Below are positions 5,626-12,358 of a stretch of DNA of 12,433 nucleotides, piece by piece. The position numbers and the translations under genes are program-made. The notes under the pieces are model-generated. The model worked only from the letters and a program-made list of their open reading frames with translations. It did not search any database and was not told the DNA's origin. The stretch is from Thermoplasmata archaeon (GTDB lineage: Archaea > Thermoplasmatota > Thermoplasmata > Thermoplasmatales > GCA-001856825). Position 1 is the stretch's first letter, and every line of letters begins with the position of its first letter. The stretch is taken from assembly GCA_021793855.1 (NCBI GenBank), contig JAJYRY010000022.1, positions 1-12,433 of the forward strand, written 5' to 3'.

Positions 5626-6586
5626 CCGTCATAACAATTTCATCGAATATATATCTACTTTTATCTTTGAGACCAAGTGCCATCTGGAGCTCATAGAATG
5701 AGATGACTGGCCTGGAGAAGGTGCCGTAATCCTCGACGGTTACTCTCGGGCATGCAGTATTTACATACACTTCAGCTGGGAAATTCAGGAGCTCTTCGTC
5801 CCTTACCAGGTCAAGAGTAATGATGAACGATATTCTTCCAGCTTCATTCAATAATTTTGAAGCCACTCTCGCCAAGGAGTACCTTGTCTGTCCGACCTTG
5901 GTGGATACTATAATACCGAATTTCTTGGCTCTTGAAGCTATGTCAATTGCGTTATACCGCTGTGCAAGGAACTTTCTCTTCTCCCTTTCCATGTCAAGAT
6001 ATTCTCCCGTCTTCGGGTTGAAGGCTATTACTCTCTTTTCAGGTAAACCGAGGGCAATTCCCAGTGGGTGAAAGACTCCTTCACCTATGAAAAGGACGTT
6101 TTCCTCTGTTCCTCTCGCAGTAGAGATATTACACCCCAATATCTGACCAGGATAGAATACTCTGGAGTCTCCCTTCTTCAGAGTAACGGCGATACCAGAA
6201 TCCTCAAGCTTCTTCTTGATTCTCGGAAGTTGGTTCGAATAAGTGACGTTCGACGTCAGGATCAAGGAATGGAAAGGAATTTTTGCACCTTCTATATCAA
6301 AATCCAATTCTTCTTGGATTTCTTCAAAAATCACATTGGAAAATGAACCTAGGTTAGGAATTGGACTGTGTCCAAACTGTACAAGTAGGTCCCAGTTCCC
6401 GTTTTGAGGTAAGTCACAAGCACCCCAAAACGGATCTCCCACAAAAACGAGCTCTTTATCCTTGAACTCTTTTGTGATGTCTCCTATTCTTCTCTTCATT
6501 CCCTCCGGTAGCTGGACAGCCACCGACTTTGCAGCCTTGTACCTGTCATCTTCCTTTATTTTCTTCAAAACCCCTGTAAAATCCAT
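5588..6586 (-). CDS. dph2: Diphthamide synthase Dph2 (3-amino-3-carboxypropyl transferase)
   Basis: This 332-residue archaeal Dph2 starts diphthamide formation on elongation factor 2. It uses a non-canonical 4Fe-4S radical chemistry on S-adenosylmethionine to transfer the 3-amino-3-carboxypropyl group to a histidine. The protein has three repeated domains, each contributing one cluster cysteine: Cys57 in GACDLP, Cys152 in ILGCNI and Cys279 in NTACPRV. Their spacing matches the three-cysteine arrangement known for Pyrococcus Dph2. Other landmarks are VQLPEGM near 24-30, VGDPFWGACD at 49-58 and FIGEGVFHPLG at 166-176. The length is typical of the archaeal homodimeric enzyme rather than eukaryotic Dph1/Dph2. 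The ATG at 6584-6586 follows a TATA-like element near 6611-6617. The 3' end overlaps purN by 38 bp in another frame. It is divergent from tRNA-Ser. Confidence 0.93.
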   Translation of the reverse strand: MDFTGVLKKIKEDDRYKAAKSVAVQLPEGMKRRIGDITKEFKDKELVFVGDPFWGACDLPQNGNWDLLVQFGHSPIPNLGSFSNVIFEEIQEELDFDIEGAKIPFHSLILTSNVTYSNQLPRIKKKLEDSGIAVTLKKGDSRVFYPGQILGCNISTARGTEENVLFIGEGVFHPLGIALGLPEKRVIAFNPKTGEYLDMEREKRKFLAQRYNAIDIASRAKKFGIIVSTKVGQTRYSLARVASKLLNEAGRISFIITLDLVRDEELLNFPAEVYVNTACPRVTVEDYGTFSRPVISFYELQMALGLKDKSRYIFDEIVMTDEIGSTSFRKRD

Positions 6587-6594
6587 CAGTAAAA

Positions 6595-6619
6595 GGTTAT
6601 ATCAATCACGTAAATAACC
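6595..6619. promoter_or_regulatory. Bidirectional promoter between dph2 and tRNA-Ser
   Basis: GGTTAT at 6595-6600 and ATAACC at 6614-6619 form an inverted repeat. Read on plus, TTATAT at 6597-6602 lies about 25 bases before tRNA-Ser at 6625. Read on minus, the TTATTTAC element at 6610-6617 lies about 28 bases before the dph2 ATG. Two divergent TATA elements thus share 38 bp. Confidence 0.45.
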
Positions 6620-6624
6620 GTTGA

Positions 6625-6708
6625 GCCGTGGTAGCGAAGCGGCCTAACGCGCCAGACTTGAGATCTGGTTCTCTCACGAGATCGGGAGTTCAAATCTCCC
6701 CCACGGCG
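6625..6708 (+). tRNA. tRNA-Ser (anticodon TGA)
   Basis: The 84-base sequence folds with acceptor stem GCCGTGG/CCACGGC and discriminator G. The anticodon stem is CCAGA/TCTGG with loop CTTGAGA (anticodon TGA, reading UCA). The long variable arm TTCTCTCACGAGATC is typical of class II tRNAs, and the T stem is GGGAG/CTCCC with loop TTCAAAT. The long variable arm and anticodon both indicate serine. CCA is not encoded, and no intron or displaced 3' copy is seen. It faces away from dph2. Confidence 0.97.
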
Positions 6709-7017
6709 TGATTACATTGAAGTCTGGCTGCAATATGGTTAAATGAACACTTCAATTACGTTCTAATTTGAAAAGTTGAAGGAAATGTTCAGCACAAGGT
6801 ATCCATGAGCTTATGCATGCTTTGTGAGGCAGTCCACAGTCGAAAAGAAACAATGCACTATTTCATAAGCGAAACAATGAAGAAACTACAATCAACACGA
6901 CTATTATAACTGTCCAATTCGATCTATACGTGTCTTTACTAAGCAAATAGAGTTCAAAGTTTTTTCAATCGAAACATCCGTAGAACTCAGCAAGATACAG
7001 AACAAAGTTTAGGTTTT
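6709..7017. other. Intergenic stretch without a convincing gene
   Basis: About 310 bases separate tRNA-Ser from the end of the minus-strand GNAT gene. All frames are broken by frequent stops. The longest ATG frame noticed is 34 codons (plus, 6805-6909, beginning MSLCMLCEAVHSRK), with no TATA box at leaderless distance that I could defend. GAAACAATG occurs twice, near 6849 and 6870. No tRNA-end duplicate, terminal inverted repeat or recognisable transposase remnant is visible. Confidence 0.5.
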
Positions 7018-7542
7018 TCAAAGGATTTTTTCCATTACAAGCTCGTCGTAATAGTTTCCATTGAGTTTGAGCTCTCTTTCTAAGATCCCTACCACCTTAA
7101 ATCCATATTTCATGTACAAGCTTACCGCAGGAGTCTGGTCTGCTACCACTGAAAGTGATATCTTTGAAATTCTATCATTCTTCTTAATCCGGGAAATGAC
7201 GTGCCTCAGCAGTCTATTCCCTATTCCCTTTTCTCTAAATTTCTTTTCAACATAAACTCCAAAAATGTCAGCAATGTGGCGGTTCTTAACCCTTCCCCTC
7301 AGAACAAAAGTCATCATTCCAATTGGTTTTCCATCAACAATGGCAAACACAACATTCTTGATTCTTCTCTCCCATTCATCTTTACTCAGGTTTGCCTCGT
7401 CATCGTATGAACTTAGGAATGCCATCGGTTCCTCCTTGAGACTCCGCAATCTAAGACTCTTAAAATCTTCCCATCTGTCCGGAGGTAGGGGGGAAATCTT
7501 CACCTCACCCTTATTCAAGACTGTTTTCTTCATTCTTGCCAA
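7018..7542 (-). CDS. GNAT family N-acetyltransferase (RimI/Ard1-like)
   Basis: This GNAT of up to 174 residues transfers acetyl from acetyl-CoA to an amine. The substrate is unknown, with protein N-termini, polyamines or small molecules all possible. N-terminal helices (WEDFKSLRLRSLKEEP, 24-39) are followed by beta strands VVFAIVDGKPIGMMTFV (64-80) and IADIFGVYVEKKF (90-102). The acetyl-CoA loop is REKGIG (103-108), and the C-terminal ISLSVVADQTPAVSLYMKYGF (128-148) carries the usual catalytic-type Tyr143 and the YGF ending. The TTG at 7540-7542 has a GGTG ribosome-binding-like sequence 8 bases upstream. An ATG at 7531-7533, which removes 3 residues, is the alternative. A TATA-like AATATAAT at 7576-7583 serves as promoter. 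The gene is divergent from the DUF309 gene and is unrelated in sequence to the GNAT fragment at the left edge beyond the shared fold. Confidence 0.88.
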   Translation of the reverse strand: MARMKKTVLNKGEVKISPLPPDRWEDFKSLRLRSLKEEPMAFLSSYDDEANLSKDEWERRIKNVVFAIVDGKPIGMMTFVLRGRVKNRHIADIFGVYVEKKFREKGIGNRLLRHVISRIKKNDRISKISLSVVADQTPAVSLYMKYGFKVVGILERELKLNGNYYDELVMEKIL

Positions 7543-7575
7543 CCCGATTGCACCTACAGCTATTCAATTTTGTCT

Positions 7576-7583
7576 ATTATATT
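7576..7583 (-). promoter_or_regulatory. TATA box of the GNAT gene
   Basis: AATATAAT on the minus strand predicts transcription starting near 7555, just before the GGTG at 7551-7554 that precedes the TTG start. The region 7584-7658 is the divergent promoter shared with the DUF309 gene. Confidence 0.4.
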
Positions 7584-7627
7584 CTGAAAATCTTATCAAT
7601 AAATTGTAAGCGCTGATGATGGGCTCA

Positions 7628-7635
7628 ATTTTAAG
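7628..7635 (+). promoter_or_regulatory. TATA-like box of the DUF309 gene
   Basis: ATTTTAAG is centred about 27 bases before the ATG at 7659, consistent with a leaderless start there. A second TATA-like CATATAAG at 7645-7652 would instead favour initiation inside the frame. Confidence 0.35.
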
Positions 7636-7658
7636 TCCGGAACTCATATAAGCAATCA

Positions 7659-8204
7659 ATGCTGGATTGGAAATTTCGGATACTATTGTTTACTTGGAAT
7701 ATGGACTCACTGAGATTTGGGACTAGCAAATTTCAAATCCTAAGGCATGGAAAAAACTCACTAGAAGTCGACTTGAGGTTCCAAACCGTTGAAGACGGAT
7801 TGGAATACATTTCAGCGCTGAATGATTTCTATGAGATTTGCGTCTTTGTACGTGGTGAATCTCTACTGCTTAGTACGACAAGTGAATTGAAGGATGGTAT
7901 AGTTGAAGGCTTCAATTTGGTGGGCGAAGAAAAATACTGGCTTGCACACGAGTTGTTCGAAGATTACTGGAAGCACTTCCAAGACCATAGAAGTAAGTTC
8001 TTTCATGGAGTAGTGCTTCTCTGCGTCTCGATGGTACACTTTCAGATGGATCATAAGTCAAATGCAATGCGTCTTTTTGTGGAGGCGAAGAAAGAACTGG
8101 CTAAGTTCGTGGAAGGGATTGAAATTTGCCAATTTTCCTATCCCTTGGACAATTTCATTTTGGAGAAGATCAGAGATCGCTCTATCAGAATGATTCAGGA
8201 TTGA
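7659..8204 (+). CDS. DUF309 domain protein
   Basis: This 181-residue protein has the DUF309 signature in its second half: FNLVGEEKYWLAHELFEDYW (residues 85-104). The family's H-E-x-x-E-x-x-W pattern appears there as His97, Glu98, Glu101 and Trp104, followed by RSKFFHGVVLLCVSMVHFQM. DUF309 is a small all-helical family of unknown function, widespread in archaea and bacteria; the conserved His/Glu set suggests a metal or ligand site. Residues 1-80 form a separate region of mixed strand character (FQILRHGKNSLEVDLRFQTV, CVFVRGESLLLSTTSEL) that I do not recognise. The ATG at 7659 fits the upstream TATA box; an internal ATG at 7701 is an alternative. The last 10 bases overlap the 3' end of the convergent MFS gene. 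No function should be assigned. Confidence 0.8.
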   Translation: MLDWKFRILLFTWNMDSLRFGTSKFQILRHGKNSLEVDLRFQTVEDGLEYISALNDFYEICVFVRGESLLLSTTSELKDGIVEGFNLVGEEKYWLAHELFEDYWKHFQDHRSKFFHGVVLLCVSMVHFQMDHKSNAMRLFVEAKKELAKFVEGIEICQFSYPLDNFILEKIRDRSIRMIQD

Positions 8205-9382
8205 CTTCCCTTCTTGTCTAGTTCCAGTTTGAAACTAGTGCTGTCCTTCCCCATAATATGGATGAATATCGCTAGAGTTGACAAGATCAAGAAAATCATG
8301 CTGAATATCAGCAGTGTCTTCTCAAGTCCGATTACCGTCGCAGAATAACCCAAGAATGGTTCTGCGACCGCAGTAAGGAGTGAACTCACGAGAAATATCA
8401 CTGACAGAACGGTTGCCCTGACCTCTGAAGGCACCAGTTCATTGACTTCCTCGCTCAGGATGTTTGAATAGAATCCGAATATTACCGAATTGAGTATCAA
8501 GAAAACAAGGGATATCCAATTTTCAATCAGGCCAGGGATGTAGATGGTGAAGAAGGTGAGCGAAGTGAAGAGCAGCATGGCGAAGAATCTATTCCTAGCA
8601 ATGAAAGCCAAACGGTGCGTGTTCAGGGAAGTAAGGCCCCTCAGGAGCACGTCCACAAAAAATATCACTCCTATCATCCCGGTATCTATTCCCATTTCCT
8701 TGTAGTACGGCTGCTTGAAAATTAGCATCATGTTGATGTTGAGCAATAGTGCGACTCTGAGCAGAATTATGCTCAAGATTCTTCTATCCTTTATGTAATT
8801 CCCTAACTTCAGCGAGAACTTGTTACGGGTGAGTTCTCTCTTCCTCTCTTTCAACTTTAGAGTGAAAAGTGACGATGACAGAACTACGAATGCGGTCAGA
8901 ATAACAACAACTTTCAGTCCTATGTACTCTCCGATATAACCTCCTAGAAGGGATGCGATAGCAACTGATATTGCTGACAAAAAGTTTACAACACCGATGA
9001 TCTGCAGATACTTCATTTCGTGAGACATCGTGTATTCATACGTCACACTCTCAAGTGCAACAGAATTTATTGCAACACCTATTCCCCATACGACATAGCT
9101 GATTGCGATGCCCAAGAATGACTGGAACAGTCCAAAAAATATGATCCCCACTCCCGTTAGAATCGATGAAATGAACAATGCCTTCTTCCTCCCAATGGAA
9201 TCTGTGATTCGTCCCATTGGAATACTTGTAAGAACTATTGTGAGATAGAAGACTACGTCCAGAACAGTAACATAAAAAATACTATACCCGATATTCAGTA
9301 AATACAGGACCCATATTGGATTTAGAAGGAGAAATGTGTAGAAAAATGTGTAGATGTAGATGTTACGAAGTCCACTCCTCAA
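8195..9382 (-). CDS. MFS transporter, probably for a sugar or sugar acid
   Basis: This 395-residue membrane protein has about 12 hydrophobic segments. The MFS motif A is GRITDSIGRKKAL (57-69) after the second helix. A basic loop between helices 6 and 7 (LKLKERKRELTRNKF) is the usual central cytoplasmic loop. The TTG start at 9380-9382 is set by a clear ribosome binding site, AAGGAG, with 7 bases between GGAG and the TTG. It is the last gene of the dehydratase-hydrolase-dehydrogenase operon, 22 bp after the gdh stop. Import of glucose, galactose or the matching aldonate is the natural inference, and export cannot be excluded. Its stop overlaps the convergent DUF309 gene by 10 bp. The substrate cannot be read from the sequence. 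Confidence 0.85.
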   Translation of the reverse strand: MRSGLRNIYIYTFFYTFLLLNPIWVLYLLNIGYSIFYVTVLDVVFYLTIVLTSIPMGRITDSIGRKKALFISSILTGVGIIFFGLFQSFLGIAISYVVWGIGVAINSVALESVTYEYTMSHEMKYLQIIGVVNFLSAISVAIASLLGGYIGEYIGLKVVVILTAFVVLSSSLFTLKLKERKRELTRNKFSLKLGNYIKDRRILSIILLRVALLLNINMMLIFKQPYYKEMGIDTGMIGVIFFVDVLLRGLTSLNTHRLAFIARNRFFAMLLFTSLTFFTIYIPGLIENWISLVFLILNSVIFGFYSNILSEEVNELVPSEVRATVLSVIFLVSSLLTAVAEPFLGYSATVIGLEKTLLIFSMIFLILSTLAIFIHIMGKDSTSFKLELDKKGSQS

Positions 9383-9404
9383 GATTTAGCTCCTTGAGGG
9401 AAAA

Positions 9405-10478
9405 TCACGACCAAGCTATTACCTTTTTTATCTCCTGTTTTTCTTTCTCCATAAATATCTTCAAGTTATCTGGTTCATAGGTTCCCGTTATCAATTTATC
9501 CATCTCCATTACTTTGCCATGAGTTTCAATGAACTTCACAGCATCGGAATAGTGAGCTTTTGCTCCATCGACACTCCCAGCTATCGTAAGATTTCTGTCC
9601 ACCAAGTTCTCTAGCACATCGAAGTTTGAGGATGGAAGTTGACCGCTCGTACCGAACATGATTGCTATTCCGTTGTTCCTGATATTATCGGTAATCTCCC
9701 TCAGTACGTCCATCGAACCAACCGCGTCAATTGCAGCATCCATCGGTTTATCCCTCACCATTTTGTCAATACCTTCTGAAGAAGTATCTAGATAATCGAT
9801 CTTGTTCCGTTCCAAGTAATTCATCACATTCTCGTCAAGAGGGTGCCTGTTGACTTCAATCACATTCAAGCCCAACGTTTTGAAAACAATCGAGATAAGG
9901 AGTCCCTCAGTCCCAGTTCCAAACACATACATGTTCTTGCAGGAGAGAGTAGAATCCTCGCAATACCATGGGATCCTCATTCTGAGAAATTGGAATATTT
10001 CCTTCATCTTCATCACATTCTTGAGTGGCTCCGTGAGCACTGCGAGATCCTGTATTGACTTGTTCTCCACTCTGACCAGAAAACGCGGATCCTCTGTGAA
10101 TTCATCCCTCATGAACCCGTTCTTCCCCCTGATTCCCGCTTCCACAAATTTTCCATCTTCACAATAGTCCTGTCTTCCCAATCTGCACATTCTGCAGCTC
10201 CCGGGTCTTCTCACCATAGGGACCACAATATCTCCTTCCTTGAATTCGTAATTTCCGTTTGACTCTGTTACGACACCTACTGCCTCGTGTCCGATTATCA
10301 ATGAATTTCCAATTTCGGGTCTCGCAAAAGAAAGCTTCCCTGCTGCAATCTCCTTGTCCGTACCACATATTCCAGTTCTAAATGTTCTTACTCTGATACC
10401 ATCGCCCTTTTCTTCATTTACCTCTGACAGCTTGACTCCTCCACCTGGGGGAACTGTTGTTATTGCTCTCATGCTCAT
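9405..10478 (-). CDS. gdh: Glucose 1-dehydrogenase, zinc-dependent MDR family (Entner-Doudoroff)
   Basis: This 357-residue medium-chain dehydrogenase oxidises glucose (often also galactose) to the 1,5-lactone with NAD(P)+. It closely recalls the Thermoplasma acidophilum enzyme. Catalytic zinc ligands are visible as Cys38 in TGICGTD, His64-Glu65 in GHEA and Glu150 in LTEPLKN. The structural-zinc lobe has Cys95, Cys98 and Cys106 in SCRMCRLGRQDYC. The Rossmann loop is GTGTEG (187-192), and VNRH at 209-212 ends the second strand; Asn-Arg-His at this place is the arrangement used for NADP+ binding in the Thermoplasma enzyme. C-terminal VAGS-like text (LTIAGSVDGAKAHYSDAVKF) is also typical. The ATG overlaps the cyclase stop by 4 bp (ATGA). 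GAGG ahead of the second Met (10472) makes that an equally good start, costing two residues. Confidence 0.92.
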   Translation of the reverse strand: MSMRAITTVPPGGGVKLSEVNEEKGDGIRVRTFRTGICGTDKEIAAGKLSFARPEIGNSLIIGHEAVGVVTESNGNYEFKEGDIVVPMVRRPGSCRMCRLGRQDYCEDGKFVEAGIRGKNGFMRDEFTEDPRFLVRVENKSIQDLAVLTEPLKNVMKMKEIFQFLRMRIPWYCEDSTLSCKNMYVFGTGTEGLLISIVFKTLGLNVIEVNRHPLDENVMNYLERNKIDYLDTSSEGIDKMVRDKPMDAAIDAVGSMDVLREITDNIRNNGIAIMFGTSGQLPSSNFDVLENLVDRNLTIAGSVDGAKAHYSDAVKFIETHGKVMEMDKLITGTYEPDNLKIFMEKEKQEIKKVIAWS

Positions 10479-11098
10479 TCCTCTATCGCGATTACTCTTG
10501 CGGGAGCTCCATCTCCACCATTTACCAAGATTGGCATTACCTCCACTGAGAATGTGTGATTTACTAATTTTGCCAGTGTCAAAGAGTTAAGATTCTCAAC
10601 TATCGGTATCAAGCTGCCGAGAAGGATATGATGGGTCTCAAACCCCTTGGAGTCCTGAATTTCAGCAGATGGAGAATCTATTCCTACGAGCTTCACGCCG
10701 TATTCTCTGAGGGTCTCTGCATCTTCCTTGTTTATGTAAGTAAAATTCTCAAAAGTACCGTAAGTACTCCATTTCATATTATATCCAGTGTACAGGAGGA
10801 TTATCTCGTGGTGTTTCTCAGGCAACACTATCTTTGCCGATGGGTCGTAAGAAATGCAGGTTCCGGATCCCCTGAGATCTGACAGATCCAGTTGATCTAT
10901 GGTCTTCCCTCCCTTTATGAAATGCGCCGGTGCATCCAGGTGAGTCCCCGTATGAGTTCCAATGGTCAGTGACTTTATGTTGTATCCGTCCCTCTCTATT
11001 GTCTTGTACTGTTCAATTAGGGGCACCGGATCACCCTTAAAATATGGTGTGTGCTTCTCAAGCGGGACCGACAGGTCATATATGTGCAATTGAATCAC
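10475..11098 (-). CDS. Cyclase-family metal-dependent hydrolase (PF04199 type), candidate sugar lactonase
   Basis: This protein of 207 residues from the GTG at 11096-11098 belongs to the cyclase/kynurenine formamidase family. The signature H-x-G-T-H-x-D-x-P-x-H is present as His49, Gly51-Thr-His53, Asp55, Pro57 and His59. Late residues His156-His157 and Glu168 sit where the family completes its metal site. These enzymes open amide or ester bonds such as N-formylkynurenine. I chose GTG 11098 because it overlaps the dehydratase stop by 4 bp (GTGA); a TTG at 11128 would add ten residues inside the upstream gene. It also overlaps gdh by 4 bp. Lying between glucose dehydrogenase and gluconate dehydratase, it is a good candidate to hydrolyse the aldonolactone. 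That role is inference from context only; the formamidase role is the family default, but no tryptophan-degradation gene is nearby. Confidence 0.85.
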   Translation of the reverse strand: MIQLHIYDLSVPLEKHTPYFKGDPVPLIEQYKTIERDGYNIKSLTIGTHTGTHLDAPAHFIKGGKTIDQLDLSDLRGSGTCISYDPSAKIVLPEKHHEIILLYTGYNMKWSTYGTFENFTYINKEDAETLREYGVKLVGIDSPSAEIQDSKGFETHHILLGSLIPIVENLNSLTLAKLVNHTFSVEVMPILVNGGDGAPARVIAIEE

Positions 11099-12273
11099 CT
11101 TGCTTTGAATGTTCCTTTGACTACCCAAGGAGGTTCATTCGGGTTGAATGGTTCCATTCTTTGTGTCTTGTAGGTGTCGATAATCTTCTCATCAATCTCA
11201 ATCCCCAGGCCTGGTTTCCCGCTCAGGGAGAAATGTCCATCATCCAGATTGTATCCTGACTTGACCAGCCCCTTCTTCCACTTAGGCCAGAATTTCTCGA
11301 AGCTCTCCTGGATCAGAAAATTCGGTATGCTGTAATCTAGGTGGAGTGTGGCTGCGGTTTGAATTGGTCCGAATGCATTGTGGTAAGCTACTTCCACTCC
11401 AAACGAATCGGCCAGAATGGCTGATTCTTTGCCCTGTATTATTCCCCCGACGTTTGTTACATCCGGCTGAATAACGTCTACCAAGTCTGATGTAAAGTAT
11501 GGCAGGAATAGATTCTTGTTCAGAACTCTCTCGCCAAGTGCTATCCTCACATCCGTCCTCTCCCTGAGTCTCTTCAAACCGGTAATCTGATCTGGATGAA
11601 CTGGTTCCTCCACAAAAAATGGGTCAAGGTCCTCGATTCCCTCTGCCATCCTGATAGCAGAATTCGCAGAAAATCTCCCGTGACACTCTATGAGAAGATC
11701 CAATTTCGTTTTCTCCTTTAGGGTCTCAATTATCTTTCTCGCCTTTTCGACCCCCTTTTCATCTATCTTGTCATAATTTGGCCCAAATGGGTCAAACTTT
11801 GCTGCAGTGAACCCCATCCTTTCTACTTCCTTTGCCTTGGTCAGGAAGTCTTGGGGGGTTATGCATTCGTCGTACCAGCCGTTTGCATAAGCTCTTACAT
11901 CTTCCGTGACCCTTCCTCCCAGTAGATTGTAGATAGGAGCCCCATATTGTTTGCCCACTATGTCCCAGGATGCTATCTCAAATGCACTTAGGGCGGCGGT
12001 TGATTCCATAGATACAGGCAGATAGAAGGAGTGCTTGTAAAATTCAAGGTAGTTTTTCCTAATATCATCAACTTCTTTGTTAAGGAATATTCTTCCAACT
12101 TCCCTCATTTCCTCATAAACAGGTCGAGTCATCAATGTAGTTGGGGCCTCACCATAACCCATCTCCCCATCGCTTGTTATGAGCCTAAGGACAAGAATTG
12201 TGGAACTCCAAGGACTGGACTTCTCTCCTTCCTCTCCCAACTCCAATATCTCTATATCTTTTATTTTCGACAT
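11095..12273 (-). CDS. gad: Gluconate dehydratase, enolase superfamily
   Basis: This enolase-superfamily (mandelate racemase-like) enzyme has 392 residues from the ATG at 12273. It should dehydrate D-gluconate (and perhaps D-galactonate) to 2-keto-3-deoxygluconate in the non-phosphorylative Entner-Doudoroff pathway. Numbering from this start, Lys159 lies in AKFDPFGP. Metal ligands are Glu196 (LIECHGRF), Glu222 (FVEEPV) and Glu248 (ALGER). Asp271 (IQPDVTNVGG) and His298 (AYHNAFGPIQ) form the catalytic dyad. The phrases YANGWY, KFDPFGP and HGRFSANSAI recall the Sulfolobus and Thermoplasma gluconate dehydratases. The frame extends upstream to 12312, but the TATA-like TTTTTA at 12297-12302 lies 26 bases before 12273, favouring a leaderless start there. 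It heads the operon. Other acid-sugar dehydratases of this superfamily remain possible. Confidence 0.9.
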   Translation of the reverse strand: MSKIKDIEILELGEEGEKSSPWSSTILVLRLITSDGEMGYGEAPTTLMTRPVYEEMREVGRIFLNKEVDDIRKNYLEFYKHSFYLPVSMESTAALSAFEIASWDIVGKQYGAPIYNLLGGRVTEDVRAYANGWYDECITPQDFLTKAKEVERMGFTAAKFDPFGPNYDKIDEKGVEKARKIIETLKEKTKLDLLIECHGRFSANSAIRMAEGIEDLDPFFVEEPVHPDQITGLKRLRERTDVRIALGERVLNKNLFLPYFTSDLVDVIQPDVTNVGGIIQGKESAILADSFGVEVAYHNAFGPIQTAATLHLDYSIPNFLIQESFEKFWPKWKKGLVKSGYNLDDGHFSLSGKPGLGIEIDEKIIDTYKTQRMEPFNPNEPPWVVKGTFKAR

Positions 12274-12298
12274 ATGGCTATTCATAGAAATATGGCTA
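12272..12298. repeat. 9-bp direct repeat at the gad promoter
   Basis: ATATGGCTA occurs at 12272-12280 and 12290-12298 (TAGCCATAT on the gad strand), an 18-bp period. The repeats flank the predicted start site and adjoin the TATA element at 12297-12302. They could be operator half-sites for a regulator of the sugar operon. Confidence 0.4.
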
Positions 12299-12302
12299 AA
12301 AA
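12297..12302 (-). promoter_or_regulatory. TATA-like box of the gad operon
   Basis: TTTTTA on the minus strand is centred about 26 bases before the gad ATG at 12273. It decides the choice of that start over the in-frame codons at 12285 and 12312, which would lie too close to or upstream of the promoter. Confidence 0.4.
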
Positions 12303-12358
12303 CATTTCTCACTCCATGGCACTCAATGTCGCTGTACAGATATATGAAGATCCTAAAG

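Noticed and set aside
6805..6909. 34-codon plus-strand frame with a C-x-x-C near its start
   Set aside because: There is no family resemblance and no promoter at a convincing distance, and it sits in a stretch rich in stops; it is consistent with chance.
7613..7660. Possible C/D-box guide RNA suggested by a TGATGAT sequence
   Set aside because: No matching D box (CTGA) lies at a suitable distance, and the sequence falls in the divergent promoter of the GNAT and DUF309 genes.
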